Assembly (NCBI GenBank): GCA_011390275.1
Contig: JAABST010000003.1
Span: forward strand, 62,001 to 126,000
Length of the DNA: 64,000 bases
Origin: Geitlerinema sp. S16
GTDB taxonomy: Bacteria > Cyanobacteriota > Cyanobacteriia > Cyanobacteriales > Geitlerinemataceae
Direction of reading: 5' to 3'
In this document: piece after piece, positions 15,246-25,543 of the stretch
Layout: the number at the start of each line of letters is the position of its first letter
How positions within the stretch are numbered: position 1 is the stretch's first letter
Notes under the pieces: generated by a model
Told to the model about the DNA's origin: nothing
The model's input: only the letters and a program-made list of their open reading frames with translations
Database searches by the model: none
Position numbers and translations under genes: made by a program

Positions 15246-17735
15246 ATGACCCCCGATCGCGCTTTTCTGCCCTATGTGGCCTTGCGGTATACCCTCGCTG
15301 GATTTAGTGCGGGACTTGGTGTCCTCTTGTTAGCATGGGCGATCGATTTACAAGCCAGTCATCTCCGTTCACCCCAAATCCGCAAGACTGACGCTCCTTT
15401 TGTGGCGATGTTGGCCGATCGTCATCGCCAAAATCCCGTGCTTTGGCTGATTGACGTGCTGCCGATCGCCTCGGGGCTGATCGCGGGGCAAATCGGTCGC
15501 CAAATGTCTCAAAAATCAGTGGCCGACGCGGCTCGTAAACGATCGTTAGAGCATCAGCGACGTGCCTCTAGTGAACTGGCGCAAAATAGTCAGGCGCATC
15601 TCGGCAACCTCAACGCAACCTTGCGCGGGATCACGACCACAGCGGCGGAAGCGCTGGGACTCGATCGGGTCAGCATTTGGCGCTACGACAGTCCGGAACG
15701 CCAGCGGTTAATCGCTCTTGAATGCTATCGCGTCGCCACCCATCAGCATGATCAGGGTCAGGTGCTAGAGCTGGTTCAGGCTGAGGATCAATCGAAGGCG
15801 ATTCTTTCCGATCGCGGTTTTGCGATCGCGGACATTACGCTTGAACCCTTTGCGTCTGAAATGGTTCGTGCCTACTGTGAGCAGTACCAGGTTCTGAGTT
15901 TGCTCAGTGTGCCGGTTTGGCAAGATGGGCGGGTGTGTGGCTTTGTCTGGTTTGAGCGCAACGCTCCGGCTCGTCGCTGGTCGGAGGATACGCAACAATT
16001 TGCCCACTCGATTTCTGACTTTATTGCGCTGGCGCTCGAAACGAGCGTACGGACGTCGATCGAAAAGGCGCATTGGGAAAGCGAGGAACGGTTTCGCTGG
16101 CTTTCTGAGGCGACCTTTGAGGGCATCATTATCTATGCCGATCGCGTCATTGTGGATACGAATCAAGCCATCGTCTCGCTGTTGGGCTACGATTCGGACG
16201 AGCTGATCGGTATGGATCCCTTGGATCTCCTTGCTCCGGCGTCACGCCCGACGATCGATCTCTATGAGCGATCGGGGTCGGAGCAATCGATCGAGGCGAT
16301 CGGCCAGCATAAAAACGGGTCAACATTGCCGATCGAGCTGCAAGGGCGTCAGTTGCCCTACTACGGCCAAAAGGTACGGACGATCGCCGTGCGTAATATT
16401 ACAGACCGTCATCGTGCTGAAGCCGCCCTCCGGGACAGCGAGAGCCGCTATCGAGCGATCTCACAGCTCACCTCCGACTACATTTACGCGGCGGATGTGT
16501 CGCTGAATGGCGATCTCAGTTTTGAGTGGGTCACCCAAGCCTTTGAGCGCATTTCGGGCTATACCGCCAAGGATCTCGAAACCCGAGGCTGGATGAGTAT
16601 CGTTTTACCGGACGATGTTGATCAGCTCCGTCAGTTTGCGATCGAGCGGCTCCTCGGATCGGGCAGCCTGGATTATCGTATCGTCACCAAAACTGGCGAA
16701 ACCCGCTGGCTCAGGGATTATGCCCGCCCCCACTGGAAAAATAACCGTGCTGACGATCGCAAGCTGCTCGGAGCCGTGCAGGACATTACCCCCGCCAAAA
16801 TCGCCGAGGCGGAGCTACGCGACGCCAAAACCACCGCCGAAACTGCAAACCGCCTCAAAAGCGCCTTTTTAGCCAACATGAGTCACGAATTGCGTACGCC
16901 GCTGAATGCGATTATTGGCTATAGCGAGATTATGTGCGAGGAAGCGGAGGATAGTGGGGATGAGGATGCGATCGAGGATCTGAAAAAAATCAGCACCGCC
17001 GGAAACTATTTGCTATCGCTGATCAACGATATTCTCGACATTTCTAAGATCGAAGCAGGCAAGATGGAGCTGTATCTTGAACCGTTTGATCTAGCCGTCT
17101 TTATCGAGGAAGTGAGCGACACGATCGCGCCGCTGATCCAGAAAAATGGCAATCGCTTTGAGACCCGCTGCGAGGTCACTCAGCCGATGCGTGCCGACCT
17201 TGGTAAGCTACGCCAGATTGCGATCAACCTACTGGGAAACGCCGCTAAATTCACCGAGAACGGAACCATTTCGCTCACGATTGAACTCTATACCGAAGCG
17301 ATCGAAGCTCAGTCCGATGACCCCCACGTTTACATCGATCGGGTGCAGCCGTCGATCGCCGCTGCCAGCGCCAAGATGATGGAAACCCCGGCGAGGGACG
17401 AGCCAGAGATGCCCGCCGAGACAACCGCCGAGACAACCCAATCCGATCCCCAGTTTATTGTGCTGAGCGTACGTGATACCGGCATCGGGATTGATCCCGA
17501 TCGGCTTGCGGTTTTGTTCGAGCCATTTGTTCAGGAAAATGCATCGACGGCGCAGCATTACGGCGGTACGGGCTTAGGTCTGACGATCGCCCAGCGTTTT
17601 TGTCACCTGATGGGCGGTCGGCTGAATGTGGAAAGCGAGGTTGATCGCGGCTCGATCTTTCGCGCAATTTTGCCCCTCGATGTCCCCGATCGCCATTCCC
17701 GCAGCCTGACCCCCAATGCTGCAACCTCCTCTTGA
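15246..17735 (+). CDS. Membrane histidine kinase: 2 TM, GAF, PAS, PAS, HisKA, HATPase
   Basis: Start taken at ATG 15246 (MTPDRAFLPYVAL); upstream codons are not conserved-looking. The 829 residues begin with two hydrophobic segments (YTLAGFSAGLGVLLLAWAI and WLIDVLPIASGLIAGQI). A GAF domain follows (about 100-270, DRVSIWRYD), then two PAS domains (WLSEATFEGIIIY..; TSDYIYAADV..) with PAC-like ends (RTIAVRNITDR; LLGAVQDIT). The HisKA box is LANMSHELRTPLNAIIGYSE, and the ATPase has the N box (INLLGNAAKF), G1 (DTGIGI) and G2 (GGTGLGLT). Between the N and G1 boxes is an unusual 70-residue Ala/Glu/Thr-rich insertion. It probably signals to the receiver proteins encoded on either side. Confidence 0.92.
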   Translation: MTPDRAFLPYVALRYTLAGFSAGLGVLLLAWAIDLQASHLRSPQIRKTDAPFVAMLADRHRQNPVLWLIDVLPIASGLIAGQIGRQMSQKSVADAARKRSLEHQRRASSELAQNSQAHLGNLNATLRGITTTAAEALGLDRVSIWRYDSPERQRLIALECYRVATHQHDQGQVLELVQAEDQSKAILSDRGFAIADITLEPFASEMVRAYCEQYQVLSLLSVPVWQDGRVCGFVWFERNAPARRWSEDTQQFAHSISDFIALALETSVRTSIEKAHWESEERFRWLSEATFEGIIIYADRVIVDTNQAIVSLLGYDSDELIGMDPLDLLAPASRPTIDLYERSGSEQSIEAIGQHKNGSTLPIELQGRQLPYYGQKVRTIAVRNITDRHRAEAALRDSESRYRAISQLTSDYIYAADVSLNGDLSFEWVTQAFERISGYTAKDLETRGWMSIVLPDDVDQLRQFAIERLLGSGSLDYRIVTKTGETRWLRDYARPHWKNNRADDRKLLGAVQDITPAKIAEAELRDAKTTAETANRLKSAFLANMSHELRTPLNAIIGYSEIMCEEAEDSGDEDAIEDLKKISTAGNYLLSLINDILDISKIEAGKMELYLEPFDLAVFIEEVSDTIAPLIQKNGNRFETRCEVTQPMRADLGKLRQIAINLLGNAAKFTENGTISLTIELYTEAIEAQSDDPHVYIDRVQPSIAAASAKMMETPARDEPEMPAETTAETTQSDPQFIVLSVRDTGIGIDPDRLAVLFEPFVQENASTAQHYGGTGLGLTIAQRFCHLMGGRLNVESEVDRGSIFRAILPLDVPDRHSRSLTPNAATSS

Positions 17736-17964
17736 GAGACTCTCCCGTGGTGTGAGAATCTCAGATCTGGTATGGGCTGGGTGTGGCTCCCACGTGAGGG
17801 TCAGAGTGGCGGCGTTATTCCCGTGATACAAAGTGGTTACCGAGCAAGCGTTATATTGGGAAACATGATCGTTAGTTGCGTTCGCGCCTGCTGCGATTCG
17901 TCCTGGTTGCGTGATCGTATACGCGATCCCCAACAGCCGTCCCCTTATCTAATAATGAGTTCAG

Positions 17965-19032
17965 ATGACAGCGGCTCAATCTGCAAGTGTGTTGGTCGTT
18001 GACGATAACGAAGCCAACCGTGATTTGCTGAGGCGGCGATTAAAACGGCAAGGCTATCGTGTCACCGTTGCCGAAGACGGGTTTCGGGCGCTTGAGCTGA
18101 TTCAGGCCAGCGAGTTTGATCTCGTCTTGCTCGACATCATGATGCCGCGTATGAACGGCTATCAGGTGCTTGCAGAGCTGAAAGCGAATCCTGACCTCCG
18201 TCACATCCCCGTACTCGTTATTTCGGCGCTCGATGATCTTGACAGCGTGGTGAAATGTATCGAATTGGGAGCGGAAGATTATCTTCCGAAACCGTTCAAT
18301 CCTATTTTGCTCAAAGCGCGAATTAGCGCCTGTCTGGAAAAAAAGCGCCTCCGTGACCAAGAAAAAGCCTATTTAGACGAAATCAGACGCGAGCGGGAGA
18401 AATCCGATCGCTTGCTGCTGAGTATCCTCCCCGAGCCGATCGCCGAACGTCTCAAACAAAGTCCTGAGACGATCGCCGATAGCTTTGCGGAGGTCAGCGT
18501 CTTATTTGCTGACATTGTGGGTTTCACCAAACTCTGGTCACGGATTTCCCCAGTTGATTTGGTGGAACTCCTCAACGAAATTTTTTCGGCCTTCGATCGA
18601 CTGGCCGAAAAAAATCAGCTCGAAAAAATCAAAACCATTGGAGACGCCTATATGGTTGTCGGTGGGCTGCCGATCGCCTGCGACAATCATGCACAGGCGA
18701 TCGCCCAAATGGCGCTCGACATGCAGCGGGAGATCGCTCGGTTTAACCTCGGCAATCACGAGCCTTTCAGCATTAGGATTGGGATCAATACAGGCCCCGT
18801 GGTGGCTGGTGTGATCGGTCGCAATAAGTTCACCTATGATCTCTGGGGCGATACGGTGAATACCGCGAGCCGCATGGAGTCCCACGGTATCGCCAACAGC
18901 ATCCAGATCACCGAAGCGACCTACGCGCTGATCAAAGACACCTTTATCGTCCAAAAACGAGGCGAAATTGAAGTTAAAGGCAAAGGCATCATGACAACCT
19001 ATCTGCTCATCGATCGCCAGCCTTCGGCTTAA
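17965..19032 (+). CDS. Response regulator with class III adenylate cyclase output
   Basis: A 355-residue two-domain protein. Residues 1-125 are a receiver (VDDNEAN acidic residues, phospho-acceptor in LLDIMMP, Lys in LPKPFNP). A charged coiled-coil linker (about 130-155) leads to a class III nucleotide cyclase. Metal-binding Asp lies in VLFADIVGF, substrate-defining Lys in KIKTIGDAY with Asp in DLWGDTVNTASRM; this Lys/Asp pair indicates ATP, so cAMP is the expected product. It follows the histidine kinase gene by 229 bp. Phosphorylation would be expected to switch cAMP synthesis. The ATG at 17965 fits; upstream reading is not supported. Confidence 0.92.
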   Translation: MTAAQSASVLVVDDNEANRDLLRRRLKRQGYRVTVAEDGFRALELIQASEFDLVLLDIMMPRMNGYQVLAELKANPDLRHIPVLVISALDDLDSVVKCIELGAEDYLPKPFNPILLKARISACLEKKRLRDQEKAYLDEIRREREKSDRLLLSILPEPIAERLKQSPETIADSFAEVSVLFADIVGFTKLWSRISPVDLVELLNEIFSAFDRLAEKNQLEKIKTIGDAYMVVGGLPIACDNHAQAIAQMALDMQREIARFNLGNHEPFSIRIGINTGPVVAGVIGRNKFTYDLWGDTVNTASRMESHGIANSIQITEATYALIKDTFIVQKRGEIEVKGKGIMTTYLLIDRQPSA

Positions 19033-19259
19033 AATCGCGCCAAAATGGACAAGAACGTTAGATAGTGAATAAGCATCTCACACCAACCTTCACATCAGTT
19101 TCACATCAACCCTTACGTCAACAGGGACATCAGGCGGACGATCGCGGCATGAAACGACAGATATCAGACACAGCAGGCATGGCGATCGCGTGGTTCCAAG
19201 ACTGGAGTTCCTCCCGATTTGGCACAATTCACGGCGATAGACGTATCAACGATCGGTCG

Positions 19260-21014
19260 ATGGCACGGGCGATCGGGGTCTTCGCGACAACGCTAGCCAT
19301 CGCCCAGCCCGTACCGGGATTAGCCGCCAGTGACATCGCTGCACACTGGGCACAATCCTGCCTCGCAGAACTCGAAACGCGCGACATTCTCCAGGGGGAC
19401 GGTCGCGATCGCCTCAAGCCCGATCAGCCGCTGACGCGCGGTGATTTCGCCACGATTATCGCCCGAGCCTTTGGCGATCGTCCGTTGGTGAATCCGGCTC
19501 CCGAACCCGCCGATCGCGTGACCCGTTTCCTCGATGTCACCGCCAAACACATCGACGCTCTCGGAGTCGCCCGCGCCGATCGCCTCGGGTTTCTCGATCG
19601 GTATGTCGATCGGGTGTTTTATCCCGAACAGTATCTCAACCGCTGGGAACTGTGGACGAACGTGATTGATGGCTTGAATCTTCCCACACCGAGCCGAGTC
19701 GATCGGCTGCTCGCTCGCGCGTTTGATGACGAAACCGCCATCCCCACCGAAGTCCGCCCCGAGATCGCCAGCGCGGTCGATCGCGGCTGGCTCGCCAACG
19801 ATCCCGACCCGCGCCAGCTCAACCCCAACGCCACCGCAACCCGCGCCGATCTCGCCGTTATGATCTGTCGCATCCAGGCCGATCGACTGCCCGCCGACGT
19901 GATCCCCCGCGAGGCGATCGCCTCCTCTCAACTGTATGAGCTGCGCGGCGTCTGGCTGACCAATATCGACAGTGCCGTCCTGTTTTCGCGTCGCAATCTC
20001 GACCTCGCCCTCACCCGCCTCGCCGACCTCCGGTTTAATACGGTCTATCCCGCGGTCTGGAACTGGGGTTACACGCTCTATCCCAGCGCCGTGGCCGAAG
20101 CGACCTACGGTATTGCGATCGATCCCCATCCCGGTTTTCGCCGTCGCGACATGCTTGCGGAGGCCGTCGATCGCGGACATGAGCTGGGCTTGCGCGTGAT
20201 CCCCTGGTTTGAATTTGGCTTTCAGGCTCCGTCCGATTCTGAGCTAGCCCAGCAACATCCCGACTGGCTCACCCAAAAAGCCGACGGCAGCTTCACGACG
20301 ATGGAAGGCGAGCATGAGCGCGTTTGGCTTAACCCGTTTAATCCTGAGGTGCAGCAGTTCATCCTCGATCTGGTGGTCGAGCTGGTGGAAAACTACGACA
20401 TCGACGGCATTCAGTTCGATGATCATATGGGTCTGCCCGTTGATTATGGCTATGATCCCTACACGATCGCGCTCTATCGTGCGGAACATGACGGCAATGA
20501 TCCCCCCGACGATCCCCACGATCCGGCCTGGGTGGCGTGGCGTGCCGATAAAATCACGCAGTTTATGAAACGGCTGTTTTTTGAGGTGAAGGCGATCAAT
20601 AACGAGGCCGTGATTTCTGTCGCGCCGAACCCCCAGGAGTTTGCCTATAGTCGCTATTTGCAGGACTGGGAACGGTGGGAGCGGATGGGGTTAGTAGAGG
20701 AGCTGATCGTCCAACTGTATCGGCGCAATCTGGATGGATTTGAAGCGCAGCTCAATACGCCGGAACTTTTGGCGGCACGGGATCACATCCCGACGGCGAT
20801 CGGCGTGTTGGCGGGTCTGCGCGATCAACCAGCGGATACGGCGTTGATGGCGCAGCAAGTCGAAACCGTGCGGGCGAATGAGTTTGATGGGGTCGCGTTT
20901 TTCTTCTACGAAAGTCTCTGGCACTGGTCTCTGGAAACACCGGAGGAGCGTCAATCGGCGATCGAGCGCTTGTTTGAGGAGGAGGCGATCGCGCCGACAG
21001 TCTACGAGCCGTAA
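19260..21014 (+). CDS. Exported SLH-domain protein with glycoside-hydrolase-like (GHL10/DUF187) domain
   Basis: The frame is open from a GTG at 19065, but I favour ATG 19260 because it puts a clean signal peptide first (MARAIGVFATTLAIAQP..GLA). The 584-residue product has S-layer-homology repeats in its first 220 residues (SDIAAHWAQSCLAELETRD, PLTRGDFATIIARAF, and TRADLAVMICRI), then a TIM-barrel domain of the glycosyl-hydrolase-like 10 type: GVWLTNIDS, VYPAVWNWGY, VIPWFEFGF, IDGIQFDDHMG, ISVAPNP. The acidic residues in FEF and FDDH are candidates for catalysis. In cyanobacteria SLH regions anchor proteins to peptidoglycan-bound polymers at the outer membrane. Substrate unknown. A strong terminator follows. 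Confidence 0.85.
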   Translation: MARAIGVFATTLAIAQPVPGLAASDIAAHWAQSCLAELETRDILQGDGRDRLKPDQPLTRGDFATIIARAFGDRPLVNPAPEPADRVTRFLDVTAKHIDALGVARADRLGFLDRYVDRVFYPEQYLNRWELWTNVIDGLNLPTPSRVDRLLARAFDDETAIPTEVRPEIASAVDRGWLANDPDPRQLNPNATATRADLAVMICRIQADRLPADVIPREAIASSQLYELRGVWLTNIDSAVLFSRRNLDLALTRLADLRFNTVYPAVWNWGYTLYPSAVAEATYGIAIDPHPGFRRRDMLAEAVDRGHELGLRVIPWFEFGFQAPSDSELAQQHPDWLTQKADGSFTTMEGEHERVWLNPFNPEVQQFILDLVVELVENYDIDGIQFDDHMGLPVDYGYDPYTIALYRAEHDGNDPPDDPHDPAWVAWRADKITQFMKRLFFEVKAINNEAVISVAPNPQEFAYSRYLQDWERWERMGLVEELIVQLYRRNLDGFEAQLNTPELLAARDHIPTAIGVLAGLRDQPADTALMAQQVETVRANEFDGVAFFFYESLWHWSLETPEERQSAIERLFEEEAIAPTVYEP

Positions 21015-21050
21015 AATTACGGATTCACAAACCTTCTAGTCGATTTATAA

Positions 21051-21089
21051 ATAAAAGCCCGATCGCATGAAATACGATCGGGCTTTTAT
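21051..21089. terminator. Bidirectional rho-independent terminator
   Basis: ATAAAAGCCCGATCG (21051-21065) and CGATCGGGCTTTTAT (21075-21089) form a perfect 15-bp stem around a 9-base loop, with A-run and T-run on the two sides. It separates the rightward SLH gene from the leftward fusA and can serve both. Confidence 0.9.
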
Positions 21090-21118
21090 TGATCTAGCTA
21101 TATCCGAGATCCGAGAAT

Positions 21119-21140
21119 GGTGGGCATTGCCCACCCTACG
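21119..21140. repeat. Dispersed GGTGGGC...GCCCACC repeat
   Basis: GGTGGGCATTGCCCACCCTACG is a short palindromic sequence common as an interspersed repeat in cyanobacterial genomes. A diverged copy in the opposite orientation lies at 31901-31922 in this window. Confidence 0.6.
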
Positions 21141-21161
21141 GGAAATCGTTAATCGTGAAAC

Positions 21162-23246
21162 TTAAGACGCCGCTTGACGTTCTTTTGCTTCCTTGATCAC
21201 GTCTTCCGCGACATTCTTCGGACACGGCGCGTAATGGTCGAACTCCATCGAGAACTGACCACGACCCGAGGTCATCGTCCGTAGATCGCCGATGTAGCCG
21301 AACATTTCACTCAGCGGCACTTGTGCCTTGATGCGGACACCCATCGGATTCGACGATTGCTCGCCGATCATGCCGCGACGACGGTTGAGGTCACCGATGA
21401 CATCACCCACGTGGCTGTCCGGCGTGAAGACATCCACCTTCATGATCGGCTCCAGGATTTGCGGGCCTGCTTTCGGCATCGTCTGACGATAGGCCGATTT
21501 AGCTGCAATCTCGAAGGCGATCGCCGAGGAGTCAACCGCGTGGAATCCACCATCCTTAAGCGTGACTTTCAAGTCAACACAGGGGAAACCCGCAAGCGGG
21601 CCTTTGTCAACGCTTTGCTCGAAGCCTTTGTTGACCGCAGGCCAGTATTCACGGGGAACGTTACCACCGGTGACTTTCGACTCGAAGACGAAGCCCGATC
21701 CCGGTTCTCCGGGCTCGATCGTGTAATCGATCTTGCCGTACTGACCCGAACCACCGGATTGTTTCTTGTGGGTGTAGCTGTCGTTAATCGCCTTGGTGAT
21801 CGACTCGCGGTAGGCCACTTGTGGTTTACCGACTTCGACTTCAACACCGTGGGTACGCTTCAGGATATCGACTTTAATATCGAGGTGAAGCTCACCCATG
21901 CCTTTGATAATAGTTTCACCGCTTTCCTGGTCGGTTTCGACTTGGAACGACGGATCTTCTTGCACCATTTTGCTCAGTGCGAGACCCATTTTTTCGTTAC
22001 CACCTTTGTTGATGGGCGAAATGGCGATCGAGATCACCGGATCGGGGAAGACCATCGGCTCCAGGGTGGCCGGTTGCTTCGGATCGCAGAGGGTGTGACC
22101 GGTTTGGACGTTCTTCATGCCGACGATCGCGATGATGTCGCCCGCCTGCGCGGTATCGATTTCTTCGCGTGAATCGGCGTGCATTTCCACCATGCGGCCT
22201 ACACGCTCGGTTTTACCCGTGGCGGTGTTGAGGATGCTGTCGCCCTTCTTGAGCGTACCGGAGTAAATCCGGGTGAAGGTCAGCGCACCGAAGCGATCGT
22301 CCATGATCTTGAACGCCAAGGCTCGGAGCGGCTTTTCGGGATCAACGATCGCGTATTCGCCGGTTTCGTTACCTTCGAGGTCTACCTCAGGCTGGGGCTT
22401 GACTTCTATCGGGCTCGGCAGGTAGTCCACAACCGCATCCAGCACCAACTGCACGCCTTTGTTTTTGAAGGACGAACCGCAGTAGGTCGGGAAGAAGATC
22501 AGCTCGCGCGTCCCTTTGCGGATGCAGGCTTTGATCTCATCGATCGTCAGCTCTTCACCTTCCAGGTACTTCTCCATCATGTCGTCGTCAGCTTCGACGG
22601 CCACTTCGATCAAAGCATTGCGGTATTCCGCCACTTTGTCCTTCATGTCTTCGGGGACATCCGTGATCTCGTAGTTCAGCGGATCGCCCGAATCATCCCA
22701 GATCCACGCTTTTTCGGTCAGCAGATCGACCACACCGACGAACTCGGTCTCCATACCGATCGGCAGCACCATCACAAGGGGCTTGGCCGCCAGAATCGTT
22801 TCAACTTGATTGACGACGTTGTAAAAATCTGCGCCGGTGCGATCGAGCTTGTTGACGTAGATAATCCGCGCCACTTTCGAGTCGTTGGCGTAACGCCAGT
22901 TGGTTTCCGACTGAGGCTCAACCCCACCGGAACCACAGAAAACGCCGACGCCACCGTCGAGCACTTTTAGCGAACGATACACTTCGATCGTGAAGTCAAC
23001 GTGACCCGGTGTATCAATAATATTGAACTGGTGATCTTTCCAGAAGCAGCTCGTGGCAGCCGACTGAATCGTAATACCGCGTTCTTGCTCCTGCTCCATG
23101 AAGTCCGTGGTGGCTGCACCATCGTGTACCTCACCGATTTTGTGGATTTTGCCGGTGAGCTTCAGGATGCGTTCGGTTGTGGTCGTTTTTCCCGCGTCTA
23201 CGTGAGCGAAGATGCCGATATTGCGATAGCGAGTCAGGTCTTTCAT
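21162..23246 (-). CDS. fusA: Elongation factor G
   Basis: A 694-residue EF-G of normal length. GTPase motifs are intact: AHVDAGKTT (G1), [10 protein letters not shown] (switch I), DTPGHVDF (G3) and NKLDRTGAD (G4). Domain II, III, IV (with SGGSGQYGK) and V follow in the usual order to a C-terminus of [13 protein letters not shown] translocates tRNA and mRNA on the ribosome. The gene stands alone here, not in an rpsL-rpsG-fusA-tuf operon, so it may be a second EF-G paralog of the cell; the sequence looks fully functional. The shared terminator at 21051-21089 closes its transcript. Confidence 0.95.
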   Translation of the reverse strand: MKDLTRYRNIGIFAHVDAGKTTTTERILKLTGKIHKIGEVHDGAATTDFMEQEQERGITIQSAATSCFWKDHQFNIIDTPGHVDFTIEVYRSLKVLDGGVGVFCGSGGVEPQSETNWRYANDSKVARIIYVNKLDRTGADFYNVVNQVETILAAKPLVMVLPIGMETEFVGVVDLLTEKAWIWDDSGDPLNYEITDVPEDMKDKVAEYRNALIEVAVEADDDMMEKYLEGEELTIDEIKACIRKGTRELIFFPTYCGSSFKNKGVQLVLDAVVDYLPSPIEVKPQPEVDLEGNETGEYAIVDPEKPLRALAFKIMDDRFGALTFTRIYSGTLKKGDSILNTATGKTERVGRMVEMHADSREEIDTAQAGDIIAIVGMKNVQTGHTLCDPKQPATLEPMVFPDPVISIAISPINKGGNEKMGLALSKMVQEDPSFQVETDQESGETIIKGMGELHLDIKVDILKRTHGVEVEVGKPQVAYRESITKAINDSYTHKKQSGGSGQYGKIDYTIEPGEPGSGFVFESKVTGGNVPREYWPAVNKGFEQSVDKGPLAGFPCVDLKVTLKDGGFHAVDSSAIAFEIAAKSAYRQTMPKAGPQILEPIMKVDVFTPDSHVGDVIGDLNRRRGMIGEQSSNPMGVRIKAQVPLSEMFGYIGDLRTMTSGRGQFSMEFDHYAPCPKNVAEDVIKEAKERQAAS

Positions 23247-23803
23247 GTTTTCGATCTAGGGTCAGGTGCTATGAACGGTTATTGACCACGAGCCTTACCC
23301 CAAGGGGAGTGGGGACGTTTCCGCGCAGACAAGTCCGATGGATTCTGTGATCCTTCGGAGATGCGGGAGGGTCTGTTTATGCCCATAGCGACAGTATTTG
23401 ATGTTAACCGATTTTGACATACTCCCCGGCCTAAAAGCGAGGGAATTCTAAGCTCAAACAGCAAACGCAGGCACAGCCTGTCTAACATCACCTCACTTAA
23501 CGGACAATGTCCTGCCCGTTCTTGAACACGTACAAATCTAAATCGAAACGTATGTTCAATCCAATAACGTACAAAGTTTGACCCAAATCGCATATCGAGA
23601 TCTGGAACCCAATACTTTATTTTTAGGGTTCAAGTTTGCACCGAGGTTTTACCCTTCGCGTACGAACTGATCCTACAACGACTAGGAGACAAGCCGCCCT
23701 AGAAGCCTGCCCTGAGCGGAGCCGAAGGGGGCGGGGCTTTAGGCTCATTTTTGTGCTAAAGCCCTCGTTTAGGAGAGTGAAAAAGAGGACTCATTGAGAC
23801 CGC
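23247..23803. other. Non-coding gap with REP-like palindromes
   Basis: No convincing gene is present upstream of fusA. Around 23417-23450 a sequence ACTCCCCGGCCTAAAAGCGAGGGAATTCT-like (shortened here) resembles the hairpin found at ends of IS200/IS605-type elements, and CCCTGAGCGGAGCCGAAGGG near 23712-23731 is a REP-like palindrome of the same kind as the one inside the miniature elements at 37.6 and 62.4 kb. The stretch may be a decayed insertion element next to the fusA promoter. Confidence 0.4.
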
Positions 23804-25315
23804 TTAAGGTGTATGACCTGGCGAATGTGATTGCTGGGGTGACCTTCCCCATTCCGGCGGCTGGGCGAGAAGCTGGGAGGCTTGATGAGAGGCGAGGGGG
23901 GGAGAAAACCAGTAGCCTTGACCGTAGTCACAGCCGAGAGCTTGCAGGAAACGGAGTTGCGCGATGGTTTCGATCCCCTCGGCGATCGTCTTGAGCCTAA
24001 GCGTTCGTGCGAGGGCGACGATCGTTTTCGCGATCGCCTGACTTTCGCGGCTGTGTTCAAGATCCTGAACGAAGGATTTATCGAGCTTTAAGGTCTGTAC
24101 AGGTAAGCGATGCAGATAACTTAGGGATGAATAGCCTGTACCAAAGTCATCGAGTCCGAGGTTGATACCAAGCGATCGTAATCGCCGAAAAATATCAAAG
24201 GTGGCTTCAACGTCTTCCATCGCCGTACTCTCTGTGATCTCCAGCTTGAGTGCTGTATTCGCAATACCGCTCTTGCGGATGATCTCGCGTAGACGATCGA
24301 TAAATTCTGGCATTTGAAGCTGTTTGCCAGACACATTCACGCTCACAAAAAGCGGATGGGTCGTGGGGATATTGGCCGCCCACTGCTGGGTTTGGTAACA
24401 GGCTTCCTGCAAAATCCATTGACCCAGGGGAATAATTAAGCCCGTTTCTTCGCACACTGGAATAAACTCGACAGGCGACACACGCCCTCGACTGGGATGC
24501 TCCCAGCGCATGAGAGCCTCAAACCCGCAAATTTTCCCGCTGCCTAGGTGAATGATCGGCTGATAGTTGACGCGAAACTCTTCGCCGAGTTCGGAGTGGG
24601 GAAACTGCGAGCTATCTTCAGAGAGTTCTAAGCCGTGAATATCAGCGTTGCTATCAAATGTGGAGCTGAGGATACGGCTGTGGGAGATCGATTCGCGCAA
24701 ATCGATTTCGAGCTGTAGTTTCGCGATCGATTGAGTCCGAACATTTTTATCGAAAACCGCCGGATAGCGTTGACCCGTAGCCTTCGCGCGATACATAACC
24801 ACCCGTGCTGCGCCCAGGGTCTCGTGCAGTTCACTGCCGTCACTGCTAGCCACGCCTAAACTCAGGGTGACAAACAAAGGCTGACCATCTGCCCAAAACG
24901 GTCGGCGCATGAGACGACGAACGGTATTGGCCAGATCTAAGGCTCGGGAGGAGTTGGGTTCGGCGGAGAGGACGATCATAAATTCATCCTCGCCGGTGCG
25001 CATCAAGTATTCATCTCGCGCCAAATTACTTTTAATTCGATCGCTGACGCTCACGAGTAGGCGATCGCTCACATCGCGCCCTAAACAGTAGCGAATCGTG
25101 TTGAAGCGATTAAGGTCAATGGCGATCGCCCAATGATTTTTAACTTGACGTTTGCCAAGGCCAAAGGTGCGATAGCGTAGCCAGCCGATCTGTCGCGGCA
25201 GACCCGTTAATGAATCAAACAGGTGCTGACGAGCCAGACGATAGCTGAGGACGCCACATCCGATACCGATTAGACCAAAAGCACCAACTGCAATGAGTGT
25301 GAAAGAAACAGACAT
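23804..25315 (-). CDS. Membrane GGDEF/EAL protein (cyclic-di-GMP turnover)
   Basis: Start placed at ATG 25315 (MSVSFTLIAVGAFGLIGIG) so that an N-terminal transmembrane helix comes first; the frame opens nine codons earlier. Residues about 35-175 are a GGDEF domain whose signature reads GEDEF, so the first invariant glycine pair is altered and diguanylate cyclase activity is doubtful. Residues about 220-480 are an EAL domain with intact EAL (FEALMRWEHP), the ITEST and DDFGTGYSS segments and the LKLDKSFV lysine, as expected for an active cyclic-di-GMP phosphodiesterase. Net activity is therefore probably degradation. Confidence 0.9.
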   Translation of the reverse strand: MSVSFTLIAVGAFGLIGIGCGVLSYRLARQHLFDSLTGLPRQIGWLRYRTFGLGKRQVKNHWAIAIDLNRFNTIRYCLGRDVSDRLLVSVSDRIKSNLARDEYLMRTGEDEFMIVLSAEPNSSRALDLANTVRRLMRRPFWADGQPLFVTLSLGVASSDGSELHETLGAARVVMYRAKATGQRYPAVFDKNVRTQSIAKLQLEIDLRESISHSRILSSTFDSNADIHGLELSEDSSQFPHSELGEEFRVNYQPIIHLGSGKICGFEALMRWEHPSRGRVSPVEFIPVCEETGLIIPLGQWILQEACYQTQQWAANIPTTHPLFVSVNVSGKQLQMPEFIDRLREIIRKSGIANTALKLEITESTAMEDVEATFDIFRRLRSLGINLGLDDFGTGYSSLSYLHRLPVQTLKLDKSFVQDLEHSRESQAIAKTIVALARTLRLKTIAEGIETIAQLRFLQALGCDYGQGYWFSPPLASHQASQLLAQPPEWGRSPQQSHSPGHTP

Positions 25316-25543
25316 AAAACTGCGAGGGGACAAACGCTGCAAAATTTGTGGTGCGTAGATTTAAGGATCTATGTACCGAATAACGACGGCTAGAAGATGA
25401 GCTAACACATATCTGTCAAGTGATTGTCTTGATCCAGCGATCGCCGCAAGGCCGGGATAACGATACCTCATGAATGTTTTATTGAATGTTCTGTCATGGG
25501 ATGTTGGATCAATCAAGCCAAATCCTGCGGGGCGAAGGCCAGT

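Noticed and set aside
19065..19259. N-terminal extension of the SLH protein from the GTG at 19065
   Set aside because: The signal peptide begins only at the ATG at 19260, so the extension would place it internally.
21321..22970. Long frames opposite to fusA
   Set aside because: They mirror the EF-G codons exactly and contain no domain; shadows of a highly expressed, GC-rich gene.
23279..23593. Possible transposase remnant upstream of fusA
   Set aside because: Only hairpin-like end sequences resemble IS200/IS605; the frame shows no TnpA or TnpB motifs, so I describe the gap without calling an element.
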